Shown: positions 54,810 to 64,000 of the stretch, piece by piece
Layout: each line of letters opens with the position of its first letter
Position numbering within the stretch: position 1 is the first letter of the stretch
NCBI GenBank assembly: GCA_015075365.1
Contig: JABTUN010000003.1
Coordinates: 851,060-915,059 of the forward strand
Direction of reading: 5' to 3'
Length of the DNA: 64,000 bases
Source: Verrucomicrobiaceae bacterium
Lineage (GTDB): Bacteria > Verrucomicrobiota > Verrucomicrobiia > Verrucomicrobiales > Verrucomicrobiaceae
Program-made: the position numbers and the translations under genes
The notes under the pieces: model-generated
Told to the model about the DNA's origin: nothing
Databases searched by the model: none
The model's input: the letters and a program-made list of their open reading frames with translations, nothing else

Positions 54810-54841
54810 ACTGAGCACTGAGAACTGAGCACTGAGCACTC
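54810..54841. repeat. ACTGAGC heptamer array, inverted to the 3' array
   Basis: About four copies of ACTGAGC, with one copy ACTGAGA. It is the reverse complement of the AGTGCTC family 520 bp away with one change, so the four-helix gene is bracketed by inverted heptamer arrays. Confidence 0.85.
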
Positions 54842-54873
54842 AAGCTCACGCCCGTTCCCAGGCTCTCAAACCA

Positions 54874-55875
<1,002 letters not shown>

Positions 55876-56179
55876 TCTGAGTTCCTGATTTGGATTGCTG
55901 ATTATGAATTGTGGCCTGCGTGGAGACGGGGACGGCGGGAGGGTTCTTTCGTTGAGGTGTGCCCGCATGTATATGAATGCACAGGGGTGTGTCGAGGACG
56001 GCTTCATGATGGTTGGCAGAGCGGCTGGAGCGGCCGGTGTCCTCGGACACGGCCTGGCATGGATTCAGATGCCCAGATGGAGACTGAAGGGCGTGGATTT
56101 GTGGTTGAACAGGCCGGGGGCGTGTTGTCTCATCGCCCCTCTCACCAACCAACATTCCCGCTCTACGACACATTCGCGC
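55876..56179. other. Divergent intergenic region between MoxR and GDP-mannose dehydratase genes
   Basis: A 304-bp gap without a gene I would support. A small hairpin GTGTCC-TC-GGACAC lies near 56038-56051. Promoters for both divergent genes are expected here, but no consensus -10/-35 pair is clear. Confidence 0.5.
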
Positions 56180-57196
56180 ATGAAGAAGGCTCTCATCACT
56201 GGCATCACCGGACAAGACGGCTCCTACCTGACGGAACTGCTGCTGGAGAAGGGCTATGAGGTGCATGGGATCATCCGCCGCGCGTCGAGCTTTAACACCG
56301 GCCGCCTGGAGCATCTGTTTAGTCCGGACAGCCACTTGCCGCGCCAGAACCTGCATTTACACTATGGCGACCTGACCGACAGCGTGGCGCTGGTGAAGCT
56401 GCTGTATGAGCTGAAGCCGGACGAGGTCTATAATCTGGGCGCGCAGAGCCATGTGCGGGTGTCTTTTGACGTGCCGGAGAGCACGGGGGACATCGTGGGG
56501 CTGGGCACGCAGCGCATCCTGGAGGCCATCCGGGACACCGGGTTGGCAGGGCGTGTGCGCTTTTATCAGGCCAGCTCGTCAGAGATGTACGGGAAGGTGC
56601 AGGAGGTGCCCCAGACGGAGAAGACACCCTTCTGGCCGCGTTCCCCCTACGCTTGCGCGAAGGTGTACGGCTACTGGCTGACCGTGAACTACCGTGAAAG
56701 CTACGGCATGCACGCCAGCAACGGCATTCTTTTCAATCACGAGTCCCCGCGTCGTGGCGAGACCTTCGTGACACGCAAAATCACCCGCGCGGCCACGCGT
56801 ATCAAGCTCGGCCTGCAAGACGCGCTTTACCTCGGGAACATGGATGCCAAGCGCGACTGGGGCTACGCAAAGGACTATGTGGAGATGATGTGGCGCATGC
56901 TCCAGCAGGACGAACCGGATGATTATGTGGTGGCCACCAACGAGACGCACAGCGTGCGAGAGTTTGTGGAGGAGACCTTTGCCGCGCTCGATCTCGATTG
57001 GAAACAGTATGTGAAACACGACGCGCGCTACGAACGCCCGGCGGAGGTGGACCTGCTGATCGGCGATCCTGCCAAGGCCAAGCGCCAGCTAGGCTGGGAG
57101 CCGAAGGTGAAGTTCAAGGAACTCGTCAAGATCATGGTCGAGGCGGATCTCGAACTCGCCCGGAGGGAGCTGGCGGTGCACCAGGCCATGAAGTGA
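56180..57196 (+). CDS. gmd: GDP-mannose 4,6-dehydratase
   Basis: A 338-residue short-chain dehydrogenase from ATG 56180. The nucleotide-binding GITGQDGSYLTELLLEKGY is at the N-terminus; the active site has FYQASSSEMYGKVQEVPQTE and SPYACAKVYGYW (YxxxK type), and GILFNHESPRRGETFVTRKI is typical of Gmd. The C-terminal part has RPAEVDLLIGDPAKAKRQLG. It makes GDP-4-keto-6-deoxymannose for fucose or rhamnose-like sugars in surface glycans, which fits the sugar transferase gene 1.2 kb downstream. Confidence 0.95.
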   Translation: MKKALITGITGQDGSYLTELLLEKGYEVHGIIRRASSFNTGRLEHLFSPDSHLPRQNLHLHYGDLTDSVALVKLLYELKPDEVYNLGAQSHVRVSFDVPESTGDIVGLGTQRILEAIRDTGLAGRVRFYQASSSEMYGKVQEVPQTEKTPFWPRSPYACAKVYGYWLTVNYRESYGMHASNGILFNHESPRRGETFVTRKITRAATRIKLGLQDALYLGNMDAKRDWGYAKDYVEMMWRMLQQDEPDDYVVATNETHSVREFVEETFAALDLDWKQYVKHDARYERPAEVDLLIGDPAKAKRQLGWEPKVKFKELVKIMVEADLELARRELAVHQAMK

Positions 57197-57313
57197 GGCG
57201 GTCGGAGCCTCCTTCTCGTCAGTGAATCCAATGCAGAACGGCAACAACGTTGGCTGGGAGCGTTCCAAGTGCCACTCGCGTTGTCACCTCTGGTGTGACG
57301 GCATTCGTGAAGC

Positions 57314-57404
57314 TGGCGGACAGGGAGGGATTCGAACCCTCGGTACCGGATTAGGGTACACACGCTTTCCAGGCGTGCTCATTAGACCACTCTGACACCT
57401 GTCC
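57314..57404 (-). tRNA. tRNA-Ser (GGA)
   Basis: On the minus strand the acceptor stem GGACAGG pairs with CCTGTCC, the anticodon loop is CTGGAAA giving anticodon GGA for Ser codons UCC and UCU, a long variable arm typical of tRNA-Ser is present, and the T loop is GGTTCGAATCC. The CCA end is encoded (57314-57316). It lies in a 300-bp gap between gmd and the SUMF1-like gene. Confidence 0.96.
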
Positions 57405-57494
57405 TGAGCTTTCGATCCCCGGGAGGCGGGAAGCGAGCGCGGATAGTGGCGCAGGCATGCGTGGTGGCAAGCTGATTTTGGCCTTCCATCAGGC

Positions 57495-58292
57495 TCATTC
57501 CTCCACCAGCACGCAGCGGAAGCCGACGCTGTCACTCCGGTAGCCCTCCGGGTCGTGGGTGCGGTGGGAGGACAGCAGCGTTCCAGGGCGGGCGCTCTTC
57601 CATGAGCCGCCGCGCAGCACGCGCCAGTTGGTGCCGGGCCGGAAAAGATCCTGGCACCACTCCCACACATTGCCGCCCAGGTCGTAAAGCCCGTGTGCAT
57701 TGGGCCTTGATGCCCTTGTTTTCAAGGCACCATCGCAGAAGCCATCGCGGTAGGTGTGGATGTGATTGTCAGGAAAAGCGTGTCGTGACTCGGTGCCGCA
57801 GAGATTTCCGGCACCACGCGGAGGCGGCCATGAGGAGCCCCAGGGAAAGTGTCCCGGAATCCGGCCGGATTTGGACTCGGGCGTGCCGACAGGCCGCTCC
57901 ATGGGACCGATTCCTGCTGCGCAGCTCCATTCGTGGTCCGTCGGCAGCCGGTAGCGATGGCGGCTGCTGATGTGACCACTGGCGCGCTCTGCCCGGGTGA
58001 GCCAGTCACAAAAGGCAACGGCCTCCGTCCAGCTTACCCAGGCGGCGGGCGCGTCTGGAGCGCCGGTCTGCTTGCCGCGAAAGCGGTCGAGGTGCTTCTC
58101 CTGCGTCTCGGTCTGTGCCACGAGGATTGCCTGATTTCCCACCGGCACCGGTTGAAACGGCATGCCGAGGCTGTTGGTCCAAGCGGCCCTTGATGCGCGC
58201 GGTGTCGTGCAGCCGCTGAAAAAGAGCATCGCCAGCGCGGCCAGGCTGGCTTGAAAACACAGTGTGACGGGCTGGCGGGCGTACTGGAACAT
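57495..58292 (-). CDS. SUMF1/formylglycine-enzyme-like lipoprotein
   Basis: A 265-residue protein from ATG 58292, with a lipoprotein signal (LAALAMLFFSGC). The body is the SUMF1 fold: WTEAVAFCDWLTRAER, YRLPTDHEWSCAAGIG, GLYDLGGNVWEWCQDLF and RVLRGGSWKS. The catalytic Cys pair of true formylglycine-generating enzymes is not obvious near the C-terminus, so it may be a carbohydrate- or protein-binding relative. The sulfatase at the window end has a site such an enzyme could modify, but this one would be outside the cytoplasm. Confidence 0.8.
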   Translation of the reverse strand: MFQYARQPVTLCFQASLAALAMLFFSGCTTPRASRAAWTNSLGMPFQPVPVGNQAILVAQTETQEKHLDRFRGKQTGAPDAPAAWVSWTEAVAFCDWLTRAERASGHISSRHRYRLPTDHEWSCAAGIGPMERPVGTPESKSGRIPGHFPWGSSWPPPRGAGNLCGTESRHAFPDNHIHTYRDGFCDGALKTRASRPNAHGLYDLGGNVWEWCQDLFRPGTNWRVLRGGSWKSARPGTLLSSHRTHDPEGYRSDSVGFRCVLVEE

Positions 58293-58373
58293 CTCCGGGG
58301 TGAGGAGCCGGATTTTACACAGCAACGGGCCTGTTCGTCATGGCCGAAATGGCGGTCCGCTGATGAAAAGCCC

Positions 58374-59864
58374 TCAATACGCGTTGTCGCGTTTGAAAAA
58401 GGTCAGCGCCATGATCTGGATGTCGAGCCACAGGCTCCAGTTTTCCAGATACCACAGGTCGCACTGGATGCGCTCGCCCAGGTCCGTGTCGCCGCGAAGG
58501 CCGTTGACCTGCGCCCAGCCGGTCATGCCGGGCTTGGCGCTGTGGCGGGCGTTGTAGTGCGGGATTTCGTGCTTGAAGCCGGCGATGAGCTCCGGGCGCT
58601 CCGGGCGCGGGCCGACGAGGCTCATCTCCCCCTTGAGCACGTTCCAGAACTGCGGCAGCTCATCGATGTTCCACTTGCGCATGAAAGCACCGATGCGCAG
58701 GCGGCGCGGGTCGTCCTTCACACACCACTGGGCACCCGTGGCCTTTTCGGCATCGAGCCTCATGGAGCGGATTTTGATGATCTCAAAAGGCACGCCGTTG
58801 ATGCCCCAGCGGCGCTGGCGGTAAAAGACGGGGCCTTTGGACTCCAGCCACACAATCGTTCCAAAGACGGCGATGACCGGGGCGCTGAGGATGAGACCGG
58901 CGACGCTGCCGAGGATGTCGAGGGCGCGTTTTACCATCACATTCAGCGTGTGGTCGAGCGGCAGGCGGCTGACACCGAGGATCGGCGTGCCTGCGATGGT
59001 CTCCAGCGCCAGCCCGGAGGAAAAGATGCGGAAAACGGACGGGATGACCTTGAACTGGATCATCTCTCGCTCGCACAGGTTCGCCAGGGCGATCAATTGG
59101 TCACGCGGGCCGTGCAGGTCCGCCACGACGATCATATCGACCGCATGGGTGGCGATGAGGCGCTCCACCTCCTCCATGGTCCCCAGGCAGGGAAACTCGG
59201 AGCGCGTCATGGGCGTGGCGTCTTCGTGGCTGTCCGTGCGTACCCAGCCCAGGATGTCATAGGCGCAGGCTTGGTCACGCTTGAGTGTCTTCCACAGTGC
59301 CAGAGCGTCCTTGTTCCAGCCGACGAACAAGGTGCGCTGCTGCAGGGATTCGACACGGCCCGGAGAGCGCAGGAAGGCATGGAAGGCAGCGCGCCAGGTC
59401 AGCAGCAGGAGCAACGCGCACGCCCCATTGAGCCCCATGTAAACGCGGGACAAGACCGGCTGCATCTTCAGTGCCAGCGAGATGGCGAGGAAGCCCAGTG
59501 TCCAGATCAAGACGCCTTTGGCGATTTTTGAAGCCACCCAGCGGCTGCGCAGCAGCACATTGTGCTGGTAAACGCCCTGCCAGCCAAGCACGAGCACCAG
59601 CGAGATGCTGCCCAGGACCATGTGGCCCAGGTATTGGCGCAGTGTGATGGCGTCAATCGCTTCCACGCCCATGCCGCTGATGGCCGTGTGAAAGCGCAGC
59701 CAGTAGGCGCACAAAGCGGCGGCAGCGGCGATGATCAAATCTCCAAGGATGCTGGCAACGACCCACCAATGCGGAGAAACCTGTTCCTTTTCCCGCCAGA
59801 CCCGGCGCGCCTCAAGCATGGCCAGGTCTGGACTGACGGGGTAGGTGGGATTGGCTGGGTTCAT
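58374..59864 (-). CDS. Polyprenyl-phosphate sugar-1-phosphate transferase (WcaJ/CpsE type)
   Basis: A 496-residue protein from ATG 59864. Four N-terminal membrane segments and a CoA-binding-like middle (LFVGWNKDALALWKTLK) precede a C-terminal phospho-glycosyltransferase domain with KRALDILGSVAGLILSAP, FYRQRRWGINGVPFEIIKIR and LPQFWNVLKGEMSLVGPRPE. The enzyme starts repeat-unit assembly of an exopolysaccharide by moving a sugar phosphate onto undecaprenyl phosphate. It fits the gmd gene nearby. Confidence 0.92.
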   Translation of the reverse strand: MNPANPTYPVSPDLAMLEARRVWREKEQVSPHWWVVASILGDLIIAAAAALCAYWLRFHTAISGMGVEAIDAITLRQYLGHMVLGSISLVLVLGWQGVYQHNVLLRSRWVASKIAKGVLIWTLGFLAISLALKMQPVLSRVYMGLNGACALLLLLTWRAAFHAFLRSPGRVESLQQRTLFVGWNKDALALWKTLKRDQACAYDILGWVRTDSHEDATPMTRSEFPCLGTMEEVERLIATHAVDMIVVADLHGPRDQLIALANLCEREMIQFKVIPSVFRIFSSGLALETIAGTPILGVSRLPLDHTLNVMVKRALDILGSVAGLILSAPVIAVFGTIVWLESKGPVFYRQRRWGINGVPFEIIKIRSMRLDAEKATGAQWCVKDDPRRLRIGAFMRKWNIDELPQFWNVLKGEMSLVGPRPERPELIAGFKHEIPHYNARHSAKPGMTGWAQVNGLRGDTDLGERIQCDLWYLENWSLWLDIQIMALTFFKRDNAY

Positions 59865-60145
59865 GAGACGCAAATCTGATACGGATTGCTAAAAGTATAA
59901 ATTTAAGAGGTGGGTTGGCAAGAAAAATATATGGATAATATGGTTTGGCTATTCGATACACTCATATTGGAAAATCAAATATGAGAAGCCAATCCGTTTT
60001 GCCAAGTTGGTCCGGCCACATCCACCGAAGGCGATGTTCCGTCCTCGGGCTCTCATCCCACGAACTTCCCCCAAGTCAGCGGCACATTTTCTCTCGCCGT
60101 GCGCGTTTCATGCGGGTAGAACAACGAGCTCTTTCCCTTTTACCG

Positions 60146-61888
60146 ATGTCTTCCGACGGTTCCTCCTCGCAAGCGATTCCATTCGACGTTCCGAGCGTCG
60201 CGGAGATGTCTGCGCTTCTGGCGCAGTATGAGTTTGAGAAGCTGGCGGCCTTTGGCGGCATGGGGGCGGTGTACAAGGCGCGCCAGGCCAGCCTGGACCG
60301 TCCGGTGGCCATCAAAATCCTGCCGCCCGCCTTCGGCGCGGAGCCGGAGTTCGCGGAGCGCTTCAAAAGCGAGGCGCGTGCGATGGCGCGGCTCAACCAC
60401 ACGAACATCGTCACTGTTTATGATTTTGGAATCACCTCCGAGGGGCATTTGTACCTGGTGATGGAGTGGGTGGAGGGGCATACGATACACGAATTGATCC
60501 AAAAAGGCAGCATCCCGGTGCGCAAGGTCGCCAACCTGGCCGTCCAGCTTTGTGACGCGCTGCACTTTGCCCACAGTCACAAGATCCTGCATCGGGACAT
60601 CAAGCCCGGGAACATCATGGTCAACCAGGAGGAGCAGGTGAAGGTGGCGGACTTTGGCCTGGCGCGTCCGATCACCGGCGAGGCGGAGGAGAATCCGTAT
60701 GGCACTCCAGACTATGCCGCGCCGGAGATCATGGCAAAGGCGGCGGTGGACCAGCGCGCGGACATTTACGCGGCGGGCGTGGTGCTCTACGAGATGCTCA
60801 CCGGGCGGGTACCGCGCAGTCCGCGCCGCTCCGTCACCGATTTTGCGCCGGTGTCCACGCGCTGGGATGAAATCGTCGCCAAGGCCACGGATCCCAAGCC
60901 CGAGCTGCGTTACCAGGACGTGAGAGAGATGCGCACGGCCATCATGATGGCTGTGGCCCAGTCCAGCGGCGCGCCGCTTCCTGTCGCGGTAAAGGTGGAG
61001 GAAGAGCACAGCAGGGGCCGTGGCCTTGGAGGCGTCAAATGGGCGGCCATGGCCGCCGTGCTGCTGGTGAGCGCCGTTGGCGGCGCCTGGGTGCTCCGTT
61101 CGGTCAACGACAAGGTTTCCGAGGCTGGAGAGCAGGCTGAAAACGGCCCTGCGAAGCCACGAAAGCCCAAAAAAGAGAAAACGGAGCCGGTGGACGAGCC
61201 TGCGGTGCCTGCTGTGACTGCCACGCCTGCGCCGGAGAATCCGCCAAAACCCGCCGAGCCGTCTGCTGGCACTCCGGAGCCGGTAAAACCGGCCATGCCG
61301 GAGAAACCCGCGCTCACCGTCGCCCCGGCAACGGAGCCCATGAAGCCTGCGGAGCCCGCTCCCGCGCCGATGCCGGCCGCCGATGATCCGCAGGCCATTC
61401 TGGCCAGCCTGGAGGAAAAAGATCCCGAGATCGTGCAACTCATCGCGGGATTTGGCACCGAGTGGGAGGCAAATCCGGAGGTGAACACCTCGCTCGCGCG
61501 CAAAGACCTCACCGGCAAATACATCCCGGCGCTTCAGCGCAGCCTTGCCGGCCTTGCCACTGAGCAGCGTGATCATGTGCTGAGCGAGATTTCCCTCGTC
61601 GCCAACAACCAGCCTCTGCGCGAGCCTTCAGACACCTGGCCGCCCGTTCTCAAACAACTCCGCCAGACTTACGACGCGCAGGTCGGCGCCATCGAGAGCA
61701 AGGCGGCCGCAGCCGCCCAGCCTGTGCGCGCCGCCCAGAGCGCGGCGTTGGCCGCGCTCGCGCAGAAACGTGCGGCGGCTGGTGACGCGGCCGGGGCGAG
61801 GCGTGCGGAAATCGTCGCCAGCGCGCTCTCCAAGGTCCAATCGGCACCGAGCCTTCAGGCCATCAAACAAGCCGCCGGCGGTTTTTGA
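60146..61888 (+). CDS. Membrane Ser/Thr protein kinase (PknB-like)
   Basis: A 580-residue protein from ATG 60146. Kinase motifs: glycine loop FGGMGAVYKARQ, VAIKIL, catalytic LHRDIKPGNIMVN, VADFGLARP and GTPDYAAPEI. One membrane segment (WAAMAAVLLVSAVGGAWVL) follows at about residue 300, then a Pro/Ala/Lys-rich linker and an Ala-rich helical region of unknown role. There are no PASTA repeats. Divergent from the sugar transferase over 281 bp of AT-rich DNA that probably holds both promoters. Confidence 0.9.
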   Translation: MSSDGSSSQAIPFDVPSVAEMSALLAQYEFEKLAAFGGMGAVYKARQASLDRPVAIKILPPAFGAEPEFAERFKSEARAMARLNHTNIVTVYDFGITSEGHLYLVMEWVEGHTIHELIQKGSIPVRKVANLAVQLCDALHFAHSHKILHRDIKPGNIMVNQEEQVKVADFGLARPITGEAEENPYGTPDYAAPEIMAKAAVDQRADIYAAGVVLYEMLTGRVPRSPRRSVTDFAPVSTRWDEIVAKATDPKPELRYQDVREMRTAIMMAVAQSSGAPLPVAVKVEEEHSRGRGLGGVKWAAMAAVLLVSAVGGAWVLRSVNDKVSEAGEQAENGPAKPRKPKKEKTEPVDEPAVPAVTATPAPENPPKPAEPSAGTPEPVKPAMPEKPALTVAPATEPMKPAEPAPAPMPAADDPQAILASLEEKDPEIVQLIAGFGTEWEANPEVNTSLARKDLTGKYIPALQRSLAGLATEQRDHVLSEISLVANNQPLREPSDTWPPVLKQLRQTYDAQVGAIESKAAAAAQPVRAAQSAALAALAQKRAAAGDAAGARRAEIVASALSKVQSAPSLQAIKQAAGGF

Positions 61889-62023
61889 GCCTCATCACTC
61901 CTGTTCATTCATGGCCGCTGAGTGAATGAAAAATTGTGATGGCTGCGGTGCGTGCTTGCCGCGGAGCAGGGAAGGCGGGTAAACGGATGGCCTTCAACCA
62001 CACCCCAGCCGCCTCACCAACCA

Positions 62024-63354
62024 TGAACCACCCTGCGCAACGTCGTCGCGGGCGTGGACGCAAGCTGTTCACGACAGCGTGCGCCACGCTCCTTTGCTGC
62101 AACCCCACGCTCTCCCACGCCGCCGAAACACCCGCCATCCAAAGCGGGGACACCGCCTGGCTGCTGACCTCCACGGCCCTGGTGCTCTTCATGATGATCC
62201 CCGGCCTCGCCTTATTTTACGCGGGCTTGGTGCGCTCCAAGAACGTGCTGTCCATCCTGATGCAGTGCTTTGCCCTCACTGCCGTGCTCAGCCTCGTGTG
62301 GCTCGTGTGCGGCTACTCGCTCAGCTTCACGGGTGACAGCGGCTTCTTCGGCACCTGGGACAAGATTTTCCTCAAAGGGGTCACGCCAGAGAGTGTCTAT
62401 GGCGCGCAGACCATTCCGGAGCACTTGTGGTTCGCCTATCAGATGATGTTCTTCCTCATCACGCCGGGGCTTTTCATCGGCGCGTTTGCCGAGCGCATGA
62501 AATTCAGCGCCATCATGGTCTTCAGCGTCTTGTGGAGCCTGCTGGTGTATGTTCCCGCCTGCTGGGGCGTGTGGCACAAGATGAGCTTCTTTGGACTCAC
62601 GAACGTGATCGACCTCGCGGGCGGCATCGTCGTGCACATCACGGCCGGCGTGGCAGCTCTCGTCGCATGTATCATGGTGGGCCGTCGCGGAGGCTGGCCG
62701 CAGACGCAGATGATGCCGCACAACCTGCCTTTCACCATCGCCGGGGCCGGCATGCTCTGGGTGGGCTGGTTTGGTTTCAATGGAGGCAGCCAGGTGGCCG
62801 CCAATGGCAGTGCCGCGCTCACGGTGGTCGTCACCCATCTCTCCGCCAGCGCCGCCTGCGTCGTGTGGGCGGTGATCGAGCGCATCAAGATCGGCAAATC
62901 CAGCGCGCTGGGCATCGCCACCGGGGCCATCGCGGGCCTGGCTGCCATCACACCTGCCTCTGGCAAGGTGGGGCCGGTGGGCGCGGTCTGCATCGGGTCC
63001 GTCTCCGCGTTCGTGTGCTGGTTCTTCTGCGCCAAGGTGAAGCAAAAGTTCCGCTACGACGACTCGCTCGATGTTTTCGGCGTTCACGGTGTCGGCGGTT
63101 TTATCGGCACCGTGCTCGTCGCCATTTTTGCCTCGCCTGTCTTCGGTGGCTTGGGCTATGCGGAAGGCATGTCCATGGGCAGCCAGCTCACGACCCAGCT
63201 TCTCGCCGCGTTTTATACCATCGTTCTCTCAGGTGTCGTCAGTTTCGCGCTGCTCAAGGGCATCGACGCCACGATCGGGCTGCGTGTCGATGCGGAGCAG
63301 GAAAACCAGGGTCTCGACCTCGCCGAGCACGGCGAGAGCGGCTACAACGCCTGA
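62024..63354 (+). CDS. amtB: Ammonium transporter
   Basis: A 443-residue membrane protein from ATG 62024, with a cleavable signal (TACATLLCCNPTLSHA) and about eleven membrane segments. Amt signatures: AWLLTSTALVLFMMIPGLAL, FYAGLVRSKNVLS, GWFGFNGGSQ, and DVFGVHGVGGFIGTVLV with the pore His. It carries ammonium into the cell. No glnK/glnB gene is adjacent, which is unusual but not unique. A hairpin follows the stop. Confidence 0.95.
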
Positions 63355-63368
63355 ATGCTACGTTGAGG

Positions 63369-63395
63369 CATGCGTGCGGCGATTCCGCGCGCATG
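63369..63395 (+). terminator. Possible hairpin terminator after the ammonium transporter
   Basis: CATGCGTGCGG at 63369-63379 pairs with CCGCGCGCATG at 63385-63395, an 11-bp stem with one wobble and a five-base loop. No U run follows, so it is a weak intrinsic terminator or an RNA-stability element. Confidence 0.4.
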
Positions 63396-63470
63396 TCATG
63401 GTGCTGTGTTCCCTGAATGCCCTGCAAGCCAGCAAAAGAACACGATGGATCCCATCGTTCGAGGTGCCTC

Positions 63471-64000
63471 GTGAAGTTGCTTCCTGCCTTTCTCCTGTGC
63501 CTCGGGGCGTCGGTTCTGTCTGCCGCGCCGAATTTCGTCTGGATCATCGCCGATGACATGTCGCCGGACACCGGAGCCTACGGGCTGTCGCAGGTCAGCA
63601 CGCCGAATCTGGACCGCCTCGCCGGTGAAGGGCGGCTCTACAAGAGGGCCTATGCCACGGCACCGGTGTGCAGCGCGTCGCGTTCCGCCTTTATCCTGGG
63701 CTGCTACCAAACCACCACCGGCCTGCATCCGCATGATGTGGAAAATCCACAGCCGCTTCCGGCTCCCTACAAGCATCTGCCCGGGTTGTTGCGGGAGGCG
63801 GGATGGTTTGTCACCAACGCGGCGGCACCCGGCACGATTCGCGGCGGAAAGGCGGTCAAGAAGGGCAAGACACATTACAACTTCCTCCACGACGCCGGCA
63901 TGTTCGATGGCGATGACTGGCGGAAGCGGAGGCCGGGACAGCCGTTCTTTGCCCAGTTCCAGATCACCGAGCCTCACCGCCCGTTTCCGATTCCCGAACA
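63471..64000 (+). CDS. Sulfatase, N-terminal part (cut by window edge)
   Basis: A GTG at 63471 starts a secreted sulfatase: signal LLPAFLLCLGASVLSA, then FVWIIADDMSPDTGAYG with the metal-binding Asp residues, and CSASRSAF where the Cys is the formylglycine site of the C-S-A-S-R type. Sulfatases of this group remove sulfate from polysaccharides outside the cell, common in Verrucomicrobia that degrade algal polymers. The gene continues beyond the window. Confidence 0.93.
   Translation, partial: MKLLPAFLLCLGASVLSAAPNFVWIIADDMSPDTGAYGLSQVSTPNLDRLAGEGRLYKRAYATAPVCSASRSAFILGCYQTTTGLHPHDVENPQPLPAPYKHLPGLLREAGWFVTNAAAPGTIRGGKAVKKGKTHYNFLHDAGMFDGDDWRKRRPGQPFFAQFQITEPHRPFPIPE

Noticed and set aside
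57495..58292. True sulfatase-activating enzyme for the sulfatase at 63.5 kb
   Set aside because: It is a lipoprotein and lacks an obvious catalytic Cys pair, so it is not likely to modify the sulfatase in the cytoplasm.

Overview
The window looks like the chromosome of a member of the Verrucomicrobia, close to the Prosthecobacter/Verrucomicrobiaceae type. This is inferred from gene content: a DUF1501 Tat protein beside a DUF1080 protein, a sulfatase, a MoxR/DUF58/BatA cluster, a formylglycine-enzyme-like lipoprotein, many Sec/Tat signal peptides, and GC around 60-65% in most coding DNA. Local low-GC islands mark likely acquired DNA. No phage structural genes, rRNA or CRISPR array were seen.

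Region 1 (0-12.5 kb) is mostly housekeeping: the uppS 5' end, a zinc-ribbon membrane protein, a secreted SGNH-type hydrolase, a UbiB-family kinase-like protein, xylulokinase, a di-haem cytochrome c, a coupled pair of HtrA-like proteins (one apparently inactive) and dihydrolipoamide dehydrogenase. Three toxin-antitoxin modules (one VapBC-like, two related HicAB) sit directly behind metabolic genes.

Region 2 (12.5-20.4 kb) is accessory DNA. It holds a frame-shifted ArsR regulator behind a degenerate 21-bp-period array, a kinase-like gene with a duplicated fragment, three copies of an interspersed hairpin repeat, an IS3-family element with a likely programmed -1 frameshift, an AIPR-type abortive-infection gene, and a PIN toxin module flanked by two copies of the 3' end of the pyruvate carboxylase gene.

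Region 3 (20.3-39.3 kb) returns to core metabolism: pyruvate carboxylase, an ATP-grasp/alpha-E pair, menC-menE (menaquinone), a class V aminotransferase, DUF1501 and DUF1080 proteins, a fused ADP-forming acyl-CoA synthetase, small lipoproteins, an EamA transporter and a VWA/amidotransferase-like membrane protein.

Region 4 (39.3-50.4 kb) is the most interesting part. A closely packed minus-strand gene set starts with a 2325-residue secreted protein built of calcium-binding (thrombospondin type 3-like) repeats, a previously unfamiliar internal repeat, a 17-fold five-residue repeat, a pretoxin-like segment and a C-terminal tip that resembles Tse2-type ADP-ribosyltransferase toxins. Three small genes (the first a candidate immunity gene), an LRR protein and an HTTM membrane protein follow with almost no spacing. 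The toxin tip and small genes are AT-rich, as expected for an exchangeable toxin/immunity cassette.

Region 5 (50.4-64 kb) has a 21-bp tandem array, the BatA/DUF58/MoxR cluster interrupted by a four-helix-bundle gene flanked by inverted heptamer arrays, GDP-mannose dehydratase, tRNA-Ser(GGA), a SUMF1-like lipoprotein, a sugar-phosphate transferase, a membrane Ser/Thr kinase, an ammonium transporter and the start of a sulfatase. Heptanucleotide-period arrays recur in many intergenic gaps across the window, resembling the STRR repeats known from cyanobacteria.
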